Origin: Opitutia bacterium | GTDB taxonomy: Bacteria; Verrucomicrobiota; Verrucomicrobiia; Opitutales; UBA953 | NCBI GenBank assembly: GCA_947460445.1 | Contig: CANHHS010000045.1 | Span: 1 to 11,502 of the forward strand | Length of the DNA stretch: 11,502 bases | Direction: 5' to 3' | In this document: piece after piece, positions 1-7,881 of the stretch | Numbering within the stretch: position 1 is the stretch's first letter | Layout: each line of letters begins with the position of its first letter | Notes under the pieces: model-generated | Databases searched by the model: none | What the model was told of the DNA's origin: nothing | Seen by the model: the letters and a program-made list of their open reading frames with translations, nothing else | Made by a program: the position numbers and the translations under genes

Positions 1-128
1 ATTGTCGGACATTGCAAAGGTGATGTTCCGCTCGCCTTGCGCGGGACAATTGTAACGTCGATACTTTGTCCGTTAACGATTCCTATTTGGATAGAGATTG
101 GGCGTCGCTGGCTAGGTATCCATAGTTT

Positions 129-1160
129 ATGAACGTCCAAACGCTCGTGGTCGGACAGGGGCTTGCGGGCTCGCTCCTTGCGCGACGCTTATCGGCTAAT
201 GGGACAGTTGCGGTTGTTGATCCAGGTAAGCCAAATGCCAGTTTAGTAGCTGCCGGATTAATGACACCCCTCACGGGACGCCGTTTTCGTCTAACCGCAG
301 AGTATCCACAGCTTTTCGCACGTGCTCGCGAGGCCTACACAGCATTGGGCGTCTTTAATCCCATCGTTGTCTACCGCATGTTTGCCGACGCTGAACAACG
401 TGCTGAAGGTATACGTCGCTCTGCTGAACTTGATTGCGCGTCATTTATTCAGCAAGTCACAGATATTCCAGGTCAATTAAGCCACGATCTAACCGATGCA
501 CATGGTGGCGTGCTTATGCATGGTGCGTGGATCGATTTACCACGATTTCTGGTGGATACCCAGCTTTGGTTGGGCGAACGGTTAATCAAAGATCAACTTA
601 ACCCTAACGACATTACAGAAACACCTACAGGTATACGCTGGAAGACGATTACCGCAGAACGTATTGTCTGGTGCGACGGATGGCGCGCGATGCTTCCTGG
701 TGGTTTATTTTCTAATTTAACTTGGCAACCCGCGAAAGGAGAGTCGCTGGATATCACCTCGGACGCACCCGCTAAAGATTTTGTACTCAATCGAGAAGGT
801 TGGGCTTTGCCGTGTGGTGAAGGGCGCTGGCGGACAGGTACGAATTGGGATTGGGAAGAGCAGGGTGAGCAAGTTACTGATATTCAGCGAAAAAAACTCC
901 TCGCAAGGTTTCAGGGGTATTTTAATCAATCGATTTCAACCACAGTTACTGCGCAGTCGGCCGGAACTCGTCCTTGTACCCGCGACAACCGTCCATATAT
1001 CGGCCAGCACTCATCGCGCTTGCGCCACTATATCTTGAATGGACTCGGTCCGCGCGGGACAGTTTGGGCTCCCACAGCTGTAGATCACCTTGAGGCTTTT
1101 CTAGAGCACGGTGTGCCCATCCCCGCTGAGTTCGACTACCGCCGAGCAACGATTTCCTGA
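129..1160 (+). CDS. FAD-dependent oxidoreductase, DAO (amine/amino-acid oxidase) family
   Basis: A 343-residue protein predicted to bind FAD and oxidise an amine or amino-acid-like substrate in the cytoplasm; the substrate cannot be told from sequence. The N-terminus has a Rossmann dinucleotide motif (G9-x-G11-x-x-G14), and the acidic residue at the end of the second strand (D31, in VVDPG) would hold the FAD ribose. An AAGLMTP segment near residues 41-47 fits the second FAD-contacting region of the DAO fold. The C-terminus (about 284-330) has the family signature: AGTRP, DNRPYIG, then NGLGPRG. There is no signal peptide or membrane segment. The ATG at 129 sits just before the Rossmann strand, so it is the natural start, although no Shine-Dalgarno sequence precedes it. 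The stop codon directly abuts the stop of the convergent dsbD-like gene. Related DAO proteins include glycine oxidase ThiO and the MnmC oxidase domain, but no thiamine or tRNA-modification gene is nearby to support either. Confidence 0.85.
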   Translation: MNVQTLVVGQGLAGSLLARRLSANGTVAVVDPGKPNASLVAAGLMTPLTGRRFRLTAEYPQLFARAREAYTALGVFNPIVVYRMFADAEQRAEGIRRSAELDCASFIQQVTDIPGQLSHDLTDAHGGVLMHGAWIDLPRFLVDTQLWLGERLIKDQLNPNDITETPTGIRWKTITAERIVWCDGWRAMLPGGLFSNLTWQPAKGESLDITSDAPAKDFVLNREGWALPCGEGRWRTGTNWDWEEQGEQVTDIQRKKLLARFQGYFNQSISTTVTAQSAGTRPCTRDNRPYIGQHSSRLRHYILNGLGPRGTVWAPTAVDHLEAFLEHGVPIPAEFDYRRATIS

Positions 1161-3302
1161 TTAGGGAAGGTAGTAGATAAGGTGAGCAATCGTCCCGAGG
1201 TATAAGGCGACTGCTGTCAGGCGTCCCCAGAGGCGTTCTGCGTCGGTACGATGCGGTGCGCCCCATCGGCCCCAGATCCAGCAAGATGCGGCGATGATGA
1301 CGAGGCCGATAGATGCATCGCGCACCCAGCTCGCGTCTTCGACCAGTGCGTTGAGCACCCAAAGCAAGTAAAGAGCGTAAGCGAAGAGAGGGAATGACAT
1401 CGCTTGTTTCAATGTCTCCATCCACTCACCCGGACGTGGCAGTAATCGGCTCAATGCAGGGAAGGCTGCTAAAAGTACATAAGGCAATGCCATGCCAATT
1501 CCGATAACGGCGAAGAAACAAAGTGTCTCCGTGGTTCCGCGCGAAGCATCGAGGGCAAAGCCAAGCGCTGCCCCAAGTCCGGGCGCTGTACATGGCGTTG
1601 CCACGACGGTCGCAAGTACACCTGAGAAAAAGGCACCGGTGTTACCTTCTTTGGTGGCTACATTGCTGGCGAGTCCTGTGCCGATTTCAAAAGTACCAGC
1701 GAGAGACATGCCTAAGGTTACCATAAGCACTGCAGTCGCTAATACGAAACCCGTAGACTGCATTTGGAAGCCCCAGCCTACGGCGCTTCCGCCTGACTTC
1801 AGGGCGAGAATAAGCCCTGCTAGAGCTATGAAGCTTACAAGCACTCCGAACGCATACAGAAATGCTTGGCGAAGCGTCGTGCGGTAATCTGTGCCACCTT
1901 GACGGGCAAATGAGAGAACCTTTAGTCCGATGACCGGGAAGACACAGGGCATTAAGTTAAGCAAAGCTCCACCGAAGAATGCCAACATAAGCATCCCAAA
2001 GACTGTCGATGTTTCTGCTTTGAATGATTTACCAGCCAGACTGGCTGCCAGTCCTTCGCGGACTTGAGATGCGGTAAGGAGTTCAGAAAGCACAACAGGC
2101 TCCGTGCCTTTTCGGTAGAAGACATTCAGCGGAATGCCTTGCCGGCCTAATTTGCGAAGTTCTTCGGTGATTGCTGGATCTTTACGTGTCCAATCCGCCT
2201 TAAAGGTAACTACCTGTGCTTTCGCGAAATCTCGCTGTAGGTCTTCGTCGTGGTAGACGCGTTTGTTAACCTGACAGGTTGCACACCAGCGCGCGGTAAA
2301 ATCAACAAAGACAGTTTTTCCTTCGGCTATAGCTTTCGACTGTGCTTCCAATGTCCATGGCTGCCAGTTGGGCTCGCCTGCGGCCGTCGTCGGCTGTTCC
2401 TTGTTTAAGTTGCCGCTACTTTTCGGTGTTTGTCCTGACCCTTTGGGTGCGACGAGTAGAACGTTTACCCAGTGTGCTTCTTGGGTGCGGTTATCTTTGA
2501 CCAGTGCAATGTAGCTCAGTGCGCCCGAATCGAGTGCTTCCGGAGCGTCTTTCAAGCTGAGTGTCGTTATGGCTAAAGCAGATTGTTTTCCGTCAACCGT
2601 CGCTGATGTCATCGCCAAAGGTCCGAAGCTTGCGGAAGGGTTAACAAAGTTGCGTGTTGGGAACCATTCGATGGGTGCAAGCACAGTGCCGAGTGTTCTT
2701 CCGGACAAAACTTCCGTTAGACGTAGTTGATCTGTTGGCTCGCTGGTACGTGTGTACTCAACGGTATATGTTTCACGTGGTACACGGGTCCAATCGATAG
2801 GTGTCTTTAGGACGGCGCTACTGCCGACTTTTACGCGAAGAACGACATCCGACTCTTGAGGGTAGCAGCCCTTATCATCGCATTCAAGCCAGCTGACATG
2901 TCCTTTAATGGTAATCTCGCCTTGGGCATTCGTCGGCACTTTTGCAGTTAGAAAAAGATGCGTTTCGGCTTCGTAGACGAAATTCATCACGCCCTGTAAA
3001 TCAATACGCTTAGGTGCTGGCCACTCAGCATCGTTACCAATCTCAACTCGATTGCCTGCGGAGTCTTCTTGGGTGGTCCATTTCCAAGCGGGGATATCTC
3101 CAGCATCACCTGGGTTCTTCCAGTAGATGTGGTAGTGTTCGTCGCACCTAAAACGGAGCGCAAACTGGAAGTCTTTACCGGGTACAGCTGCTGAAGAAAG
3201 TGCAACGAGTTCGACTTTTGTATGCGCGCCCGCTGGCGTTAGTTGCGCATTCAGAGGAATGGCAAAGAAGCAGAAGATAAGGGCTAATTGACGCATGGGC
3301 AT
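1161..3302 (-). CDS. DsbD-type thiol:disulfide interchange protein, thioredoxin domain placed before the membrane domain
   Basis: A 713-residue inner-membrane protein expected to carry electrons from cytoplasmic thioredoxin to periplasmic thiol proteins. Domains in order: signal peptide (1-19, cut at LNA|Q); DsbD alpha-like domain (about 25-160) with WKNPGD and the cysteine pair C141/C146; a second beta-rich region to about 290; a polar linker (about 288-310); a thioredoxin domain (about 313-425) with WCATC (C340, C343); and a membrane domain (about 434-712) with roughly eight hydrophobic helices and the paired cysteines in MPCVFP (C453) and TPCTAP (C571). All six redox cysteines are therefore present. 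In E. coli DsbD the thioredoxin domain is C-terminal to the membrane part; here it lies before it. The first ATG (3302) and the ATG two codons later are both possible starts; neither has a visible Shine-Dalgarno site. The gene follows the ATP-grasp-like gene after 64 bp on the same strand and may be co-transcribed. Confidence 0.92.
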   Translation of the reverse strand: MPMRQLALIFCFFAIPLNAQLTPAGAHTKVELVALSSAAVPGKDFQFALRFRCDEHYHIYWKNPGDAGDIPAWKWTTQEDSAGNRVEIGNDAEWPAPKRIDLQGVMNFVYEAETHLFLTAKVPTNAQGEITIKGHVSWLECDDKGCYPQESDVVLRVKVGSSAVLKTPIDWTRVPRETYTVEYTRTSEPTDQLRLTEVLSGRTLGTVLAPIEWFPTRNFVNPSASFGPLAMTSATVDGKQSALAITTLSLKDAPEALDSGALSYIALVKDNRTQEAHWVNVLLVAPKGSGQTPKSSGNLNKEQPTTAAGEPNWQPWTLEAQSKAIAEGKTVFVDFTARWCATCQVNKRVYHDEDLQRDFAKAQVVTFKADWTRKDPAITEELRKLGRQGIPLNVFYRKGTEPVVLSELLTASQVREGLAASLAGKSFKAETSTVFGMLMLAFFGGALLNLMPCVFPVIGLKVLSFARQGGTDYRTTLRQAFLYAFGVLVSFIALAGLILALKSGGSAVGWGFQMQSTGFVLATAVLMVTLGMSLAGTFEIGTGLASNVATKEGNTGAFFSGVLATVVATPCTAPGLGAALGFALDASRGTTETLCFFAVIGIGMALPYVLLAAFPALSRLLPRPGEWMETLKQAMSFPLFAYALYLLWVLNALVEDASWVRDASIGLVIIAASCWIWGRWGAPHRTDAERLWGRLTAVALYLGTIAHLIYYLP

Positions 3303-3366
3303 ATACTGAGCGACACCGTAGGCGGATAAAGCCTAATGCATCTACTCCCGTTACTAACTCTCGGAC

Positions 3367-4767
3367 TTATGGCACAAGTTTGCAGGGCAGGAGCGCAGCA
3401 TCCTTCATTCCGTGGATAATCTTCTTATCTGCCGGACAAAAGGTCGCCAGCACCCCGGAGAGGCGTGCGGTATCACCGTCCACAAAGTAGTAGGGGCAAA
3501 GCCGCAGGCGGCCCTCCATCGGCATTACCGCGCCGTCGGAACGGTAGACGGGGTGACTTAGCCGTGCTGGCTTATGGTAATCTTGGAGAATATGTAATGT
3601 CTCATTCTCGGGATCTAGGCCGTCTTCAATCGCTTCAAGCCAGGCTTCGCGTGAAACGTCGCTACCTAAGGTTACGCTACGTGCGCCCCAGGCTGTCTCA
3701 TGAAAACCACTTGCCTTGATAATGAGGTTACGTTCGCGCTGGGATGCGTTGGCGAGTTCAGACCATTCGCGAATCGGGCGTCCTTCGACTAAAGGTGCAT
3801 GGAGTACGGCGCTTGGTGGAAGCTGGGTACGCTCCATAATCCATGTACGAGGCACAATCCGCAGGAGAGTTTCGAGTTGATCCTCAGGGAGATTTTCTTT
3901 CCAAAATTCTGAAAGCACCGGGTGATGGAGCAGGGCTAGTCCAAGTTTTTCTTCTTGGAATGCACGCATCGGGGGCGTGACGACAACGGTTCCGTTTTCG
4001 ACCGAAGTGAAGAGGCCGTCGGCACCTTTGACGTTGGCCAAATCGAAAAGTTCAAAAAAGCGGTAGACGAGATCAACGCGGCGTGGTGCGCCTTCAACAG
4101 GTACGCAGGTGTCTTGCCCAAGCGTCATGACATCGGAGGGCCGTACAACCCAGATATCACGGCCGCGACGACGCAAGGTGTCAGCCAGCCATTCAAACTC
4201 AGGACGATAAGTTGCTGATTCTTCCGAGACGACAACGGCTACAGCGGGGTCAGGCGTTTTAGGTGTAAGGGCGGAAAGTGCTGCAAAGAATCGATCCGGC
4301 ATATCACTACCCCCAATGACGCTTGGACAGTCGTCAGCATAGACAGCATTCAGGTACGCGGTGAGCCCAATGCCACCCGGAACACTATCGAGCTCCGTTA
4401 GCATGAAGCCGTGATCCGTTAGTAATAAGTCAGGCCGGAGAACAACGGGAATCTGTCCCTTGATCGCTCGATGTCTGCCATGAGCGATGAGACCTTCAGG
4501 TTTATGACGGTCTAAATATTCTGCGACCCAGGGCGCAAAGAGATCACGGTTACGTAACAGTTTTTTCCCTTGGAAAGAGCGCGTATACAGTCGTTCGAGT
4601 GCTCGGTGGTAACCAAGACACGCTTCACCAATCTTTTTAAGCTCCGCGACTTGTGCGACAGTCAGTGGCCATGGCTCAGGCGAGAGTTGCCAGACCTTGC
4701 CCTCAAAGAGTGGCTGGTCGAGCAACTTGGTTCTAAGGGTTTCAATCGATGGCATTGGCGCTGACAC
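3367..4767 (-). CDS. Circularly permuted ATP-grasp-like protein, function unknown
   Basis: A 466-residue soluble protein without signal peptide or membrane segments. Its motif layout resembles the circularly permuted ATP-grasp proteins (the glutathionylspermidine-synthase-like and DUF404/DUF407-type group). RPDLLLTDHG followed by TELDSVPGGIG (about 111-134) resembles their substrate/metal region. VDLVYRFFELFD (231-242) resembles the conserved DLVYRR segment, and ENGTVVVTPP (257-266) is followed by a residue run like the usual 'N...DDK'. NLIIKASGFHETAWGARSV (347-365) would hold the ATP-binding lysine (K351), and the C-terminus ends in a short beta-rich segment. By family analogy it may join an amine or amino acid to a carboxylate using ATP, but the substrate is unknown. 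The longest reading starts at GTG 4767; an ATG four codons later (4755) is equally likely, and neither has a Shine-Dalgarno site. It lies 48 bp after the kinase-like gene on the same strand. Confidence 0.7.
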   Translation of the reverse strand: MSAPMPSIETLRTKLLDQPLFEGKVWQLSPEPWPLTVAQVAELKKIGEACLGYHRALERLYTRSFQGKKLLRNRDLFAPWVAEYLDRHKPEGLIAHGRHRAIKGQIPVVLRPDLLLTDHGFMLTELDSVPGGIGLTAYLNAVYADDCPSVIGGSDMPDRFFAALSALTPKTPDPAVAVVVSEESATYRPEFEWLADTLRRRGRDIWVVRPSDVMTLGQDTCVPVEGAPRRVDLVYRFFELFDLANVKGADGLFTSVENGTVVVTPPMRAFQEEKLGLALLHHPVLSEFWKENLPEDQLETLLRIVPRTWIMERTQLPPSAVLHAPLVEGRPIREWSELANASQRERNLIIKASGFHETAWGARSVTLGSDVSREAWLEAIEDGLDPENETLHILQDYHKPARLSHPVYRSDGAVMPMEGRLRLCPYYFVDGDTARLSGVLATFCPADKKIIHGMKDAALLPCKLVP

Positions 4768-4815
4768 GACAATCTGTAGCGACCGGATATAATGGCAAGC
4801 GAAGGTCGTGCTTGC

Positions 4816-6042
4816 TCAGCTACCGCGGCGTATTTCGGAACCTTGGAAGCGAATTGAGACGCGGTATACCTTCTTTAGGCGGGTCAAAATCTGGTGTGTC
4901 TTTGGGTCGATGGATTCAGGAACCTCAATGCGGTGTAAATCGACCACAGCATGGAAGCCGCGCTCAGAGAAGATATCGATGAACATGGCAATGGCCAGTT
5001 GGTCTTCAAAAATAGGCGTCTCGCTGTTGACGTGTGCTTGTCCAGAAATCGCATGGGCCCGAATAATCGGCAGGAACTTTTCTTGAATCATATCCACGAC
5101 ACGCCGGAACAATGCGGGATTACGCTCTGCATAATCATCTAAACGCCGTACGAGGTCTTGGCGGGCATGTTGGACGATTTGGCTAGCAAGCGGGATGCTG
5201 GCGATACTGTCGTGAGTTTCTTCCGAAAGCTCGAGCGTACTCTGGTACTGTAACTCCTTGATGATGCGTGCCTGCACTTCTGCCACCGAACCTTGAGCAT
5301 TAATGAGGTGATAATGGAAAATATCCCGTAGGGTCTGGAGGGGCTCGTAGGTTCGCTCTTTGAAGACTTGGTAGCGATTGCGGGCAGCTTGTGCTTCAAG
5401 ATCTGTTTTGCGTACTTCGACTTTGGCTCCGCCTTCTTCTTCGGCGCGTTTGTTGTGCTCGAGGGCTTCTTGTCCTCGTTTGAGCTGACGTCGCACGGAT
5501 TCGTTTTCGTCAACAAACAGTACGAGAATATGGAAATGCGATTTGGGGAAGCGTTCCGCGTGTGCCGTGTTACGGTATTCGACGCGAAGGTCGTTCAATC
5601 GGTTGAAGAGAAGCTTTAAACATTCTACCTGCACCATTGAGCGCGGGAATCCGTCAACCACTGCACCAATCTGGTATTTCGATTCAAGTAATTCGCGGAA
5701 GAGTAAATCGACGACTTCACGATCGCCGACAAGCATCCCGGCATCCATTCGCTTGCGAGCCTGTGGACTGAGTAAGAGGTCGCTGACGACAATCGGTTCG
5801 CTTGAGTAGTCGCGGTATTTAAGAATGAAATCTGTATTCGTTCCTTTACCAGCACCTGGCGCGCCATTGAGCCAAAGAATTTCACGAGGGAAGGACATGT
5901 TTTCACGGCCTCTTTCACGCTCGAGTGTGCTCCAGACGCTCTCAAAAATCAGTGCGGCGTCCTTAATTTCAAGGTCGCTGATACCGTTCGTCGTAGGCTT
6001 GGGTGCGGGTTCGCTCATCCGGGGAGGATTAAACCAAAACAT
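4816..6042 (-). CDS. Adenylate-kinase-like nucleoside monophosphate kinase with an extra C-terminal domain
   Basis: A 408-residue cytoplasmic protein. After a variable lead (1-50) it has the adenylate kinase fold: P-loop GAPGAGKGT (60-68, K66), the NMP-binding region with SDLL and an RKRMDAG segment (about 87-103), DGFPRS (130-135), and a lid/closing region with RRQLKRGQ (184-191), RKTD (211-214) and RTYEPL (230-235). It most likely transfers phosphate from ATP to a nucleoside monophosphate, but the exact nucleotide is unclear. The lid region (about 191-215) is charged and has no zinc cysteines. Ordinary adenylate kinases are about 190-220 residues; here residues about 265-408 form a further domain with no motif I recognise. 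Two starts are possible: ATG 6042 and ATG 6018 (residue 9, MSEPAPK). I favour the second because residues 1-8 look unlike a folded start, but no Shine-Dalgarno site decides it. A housekeeping adk may exist elsewhere. Confidence 0.8.
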   Translation of the reverse strand: MFWFNPPRMSEPAPKPTTNGISDLEIKDAALIFESVWSTLERERGRENMSFPREILWLNGAPGAGKGTNTDFILKYRDYSSEPIVVSDLLLSPQARKRMDAGMLVGDREVVDLLFRELLESKYQIGAVVDGFPRSMVQVECLKLLFNRLNDLRVEYRNTAHAERFPKSHFHILVLFVDENESVRRQLKRGQEALEHNKRAEEEGGAKVEVRKTDLEAQAARNRYQVFKERTYEPLQTLRDIFHYHLINAQGSVAEVQARIIKELQYQSTLELSEETHDSIASIPLASQIVQHARQDLVRRLDDYAERNPALFRRVVDMIQEKFLPIIRAHAISGQAHVNSETPIFEDQLAIAMFIDIFSERGFHAVVDLHRIEVPESIDPKTHQILTRLKKVYRVSIRFQGSEIRRGS

Positions 6043-6161
6043 CCCGAGCGTTGTGGGCGAGGGAAAAGATTGAGGGATAGGCTACGGTTGGCCTGAAAAG
6101 GCTTAAATGCTCGAATCAGCTCAGCCTGTATACTGAAACTTGGCCTTCAGGTACGCCCTGA

Positions 6162-7037
6162 TTACTTGTTCTGGATAGTATCCGATCCAGGACGTCCAAC
6201 GGGAATCCCTGGGTCCGTCGACCGTGCGCGTCGAAATTGGTACCGGTTTAAATCCTGCATGGAAAGTTGGTCATAACTCCGAGGGCTACGCGCCGTCGTG
6301 TTACGTTCTGCAACCGTTGCTGCAAGGGAGTTCGGTGCAACGCGTTTTGCGGAAATTTCAGCTTCTCCGCCCATGGTGTCATCCCAGTGATTGGGTTGGG
6401 CAATGCGTCCTGACCAATCGGCGGTGTTCATGTCCACAGATTTAATCTCAATCAGGTTTTTTGGACGTACAGTAGCGTCCAATGAATCGACGAGTTCAAT
6501 ACCGGCAATGCGCCCACCCATTGTGCTGAATTTTCCCTGCCAACGGTCGATGCTGACGGTGTTACCTTCGGTGGCGAAGCGCGAGTCTCGCAAGATATCT
6601 ACTTTGGGTGCTTGGTAGTTTTTATCGAGTGCACCGTTGGATTTAGTAAGCGCTCGAAGTGCTGAATCAGCATCCACGGTAGGATCGACAGTCTTTAAAC
6701 CGCTTTTTCCAGTCAGTTGAAAAGAAAGCGGACGACCATCGGCCGATTGCAATGGCTGTTGGGTGGTTGGCTTATCGGATGTGTTGTCGTTCTTCGATTC
6801 AGTAGGTGTGCGTGTGCGGTCGGGGGGTGGAAGGGTTTTGCCATCCACGGTTGGACGGGGGGCGCCATCGATAGGCTTACCATTCTCATCATAGCGATAG
6901 GTAATCGTACCTTCCTCGCCACCTTCTGCCGAAACGCGATAGCCGGTTACTTTAACGGACGATTTGTCCGGAGCGTTCTGGGCAAACGCAGCCGTACCGA
7001 TGAAGGCAAGGCAGACGAATGGTAAGCGAGACAGCAC
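6162..7037 (-). CDS. Secreted or periplasmic protein of unknown function
   Basis: A 291-residue protein I do not recognise. It has a clear Sec signal peptide (1-19: basic R4, hydrophobic 5-18, cleavage at AFA|QN). A glycine/charge-rich segment with YRYDENGKPIDG (47-58) resembles a short repeat or beta-hairpin motif. Then comes a long polar, proline- and threonine-rich stretch (about 59-100), probably disordered. The C-terminal half (about 104-235) alternates hydrophobic and polar residues (for example WQGKF, GGRIAGIELVDS, NLIEIKSVDM), suggesting a beta-rich domain. The tail (about 236-291) is basic and polar. There are no cysteines in the mature part, no membrane anchor and no lipobox. The first in-frame start is GTG 7037; a stop lies upstream before any other start. 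A promoter candidate sits right in front of it. It may be the first gene of the transcript that continues into the kinase-like gene 119 bp later. Confidence 0.75.
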   Translation of the reverse strand: MLSRLPFVCLAFIGTAAFAQNAPDKSSVKVTGYRVSAEGGEEGTITYRYDENGKPIDGAPRPTVDGKTLPPPDRTRTPTESKNDNTSDKPTTQQPLQSADGRPLSFQLTGKSGLKTVDPTVDADSALRALTKSNGALDKNYQAPKVDILRDSRFATEGNTVSIDRWQGKFSTMGGRIAGIELVDSLDATVRPKNLIEIKSVDMNTADWSGRIAQPNHWDDTMGGEAEISAKRVAPNSLAATVAERNTTARSPRSYDQLSMQDLNRYQFRRARSTDPGIPVGRPGSDTIQNK

Positions 7038-7043
7038 GGTTGC

Positions 7044-7072
7044 AGTGTGGGGGCTCTCGGGAGTGATGGCAA
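7044..7072 (-). promoter_or_regulatory. Candidate start-adjacent promoter of the secreted-protein gene
   Basis: On the minus strand TTGCCA (7072-7067) is followed after 17 bp by CACACT (7049-7044), which ends six bases before the GTG start at 7037. The -35 box is good and the spacing ideal, but the -10 box matches the consensus only at the second A and last T. If used, transcription would begin at or within a base or two of the start codon, giving a leaderless mRNA. It lies just downstream of the sodA terminator, which fits a new transcription unit starting here. Confidence 0.35.
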
Positions 7073-7118
7073 GCGGACGAAAACAAAGAGGGGTGATACG
7101 CAGGACGTATCACCCCTC
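7070..7118 (-). terminator. Intrinsic terminator of sodA
   Basis: A perfect 13-bp stem (7088-7100 pairing with 7106-7118) closes a five-base loop (7101-7105). On the minus strand it is followed by a T-rich run, TTTGTTTT, at 7087-7080. It lies 20 bp past the sodA stop and is oriented to end the tadA-sodA transcript before the next gene's promoter. The long GC-rich arm makes this the strongest hairpin in the window. Confidence 0.88.
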
Positions 7119-7138
7119 ACAAAGAATGCCCTTATGGC

Positions 7139-7876
7139 TTAACCAATTGCGGCAGTGTAAAGACTATCGGCTTTTTTCCAATCAACGACGTTCCAGAATG
7201 CATCTACATAGTCTGGACGGCGGTTTTGGTACTTTAGGTAGTACGCATGCTCCCAAACATCCAAGGCGAGCACGGGTGTGCCATTCACGTCCGCAATGCC
7301 CTTCATCAACGGGCTGTCTTGATTAGGGGTGGAAGTGACAGCGAGGGTCTTGTCGCTTTTCACAATAAGCCATGCCCAACCCGAACCGAATCGTGTAGTC
7401 GCTGCAGCTTTGAAGAGAGCCTTTAAGCCTTTTTCGCCTTCGAGACCACCGAAGCTTTTTTCAATTGCTTGACCTAGCGCACCCACGGGAGCGCCCCCAC
7501 CATTTGGCGAGAGCAAGTTCCAGAAGAAAGTGTGATTGGCATGTCCGCCAGCGTTATTGCGAACGGCGGTACGAATCGACTCTGGTACTTTGGAAAGATC
7601 GGCAATGAGTGCATCCACGGAAGCGGGAGCGCTAAAACCGCTTTCTTTAGCGAGGGCTGCATTCAGATTGGTGACATAAGCGTTGTGGTGCTTACCGTGG
7701 TGAATCTCCATCGTCTGTGCATCGATATGGGGTTCGAGTGCGTTGTGGGCGTAGGGGAGTTTGTCGAGGGTGTAGGACATGGTGTGTGTGGATGAAGTTT
7801 GGGCGTAGAGGGATGGGATGACGTTTGTTGCGGCGATACCTAAAGATGCTGTACGAATAAAGTCGCGTCGTCTCAC
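7139..7876 (-). CDS. sodA: Superoxide dismutase, Mn type, with Tat export signal
   Basis: A 245-residue superoxide dismutase that converts superoxide to oxygen and hydrogen peroxide. The N-terminus MRRRDFIRTASLG carries a twin-arginine motif, followed by a hydrophobic run and a cleavage site near LYA|Q (25/26), so the enzyme is probably folded with its metal in the cytoplasm and exported by Tat. The catalytic domain starts near MSYTLDKLPY (33-42) and has the metal ligands H59, H115, D206 and H210 (DVWEHAYYL). Mn-type residues are present: G111 in AGGHANH and Q186 in PNQDSP. Without the leader the length is that of a normal SodA. The start is GTG 7876, needed to include the Tat leader; an internal ATG at residue 33 would give a plain cytoplasmic form. 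Only 5 bp separate it from the tadA stop, so the two are probably co-transcribed and perhaps translationally coupled. No Shine-Dalgarno site is seen. Confidence 0.95.
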   Translation of the reverse strand: MRRRDFIRTASLGIAATNVIPSLYAQTSSTHTMSYTLDKLPYAHNALEPHIDAQTMEIHHGKHHNAYVTNLNAALAKESGFSAPASVDALIADLSKVPESIRTAVRNNAGGHANHTFFWNLLSPNGGGAPVGALGQAIEKSFGGLEGEKGLKALFKAAATTRFGSGWAWLIVKSDKTLAVTSTPNQDSPLMKGIADVNGTPVLALDVWEHAYYLKYQNRRPDYVDAFWNVVDWKKADSLYTAAIG

Positions 7877-7881
7877 AGGTG

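Noticed and set aside
46..53. ACAATTGT palindrome in the left intergenic region
   Set aside because: Eight bases only and no matching gene or second copy; chance is likely.
946..1425. 159-residue minus-strand reading frame spanning the junction of the FAD gene and dsbD
   Set aside because: It overlaps two well-supported genes in other frames; composition looks like a shadow of them.
1492..1887. 131-residue plus-strand frame antisense to dsbD
   Set aside because: Lies wholly within the dsbD membrane region; no recognisable domain and no promoter or start signal.
4788..4793. TATAAT on the plus strand between the ATP-grasp-like and kinase-like genes
   Set aside because: The nearest -35-like element (CTGACA, 4761-4766) is 21 bp away, too far, and no plus-strand gene follows; it would only drive antisense transcription into the kinase-like gene.
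6091..6102. GCCT-GAAA-AGGC hairpin between the secreted-protein and kinase-like genes
   Set aside because: Only four base pairs and no T-run in the needed direction; too weak to call a terminator.
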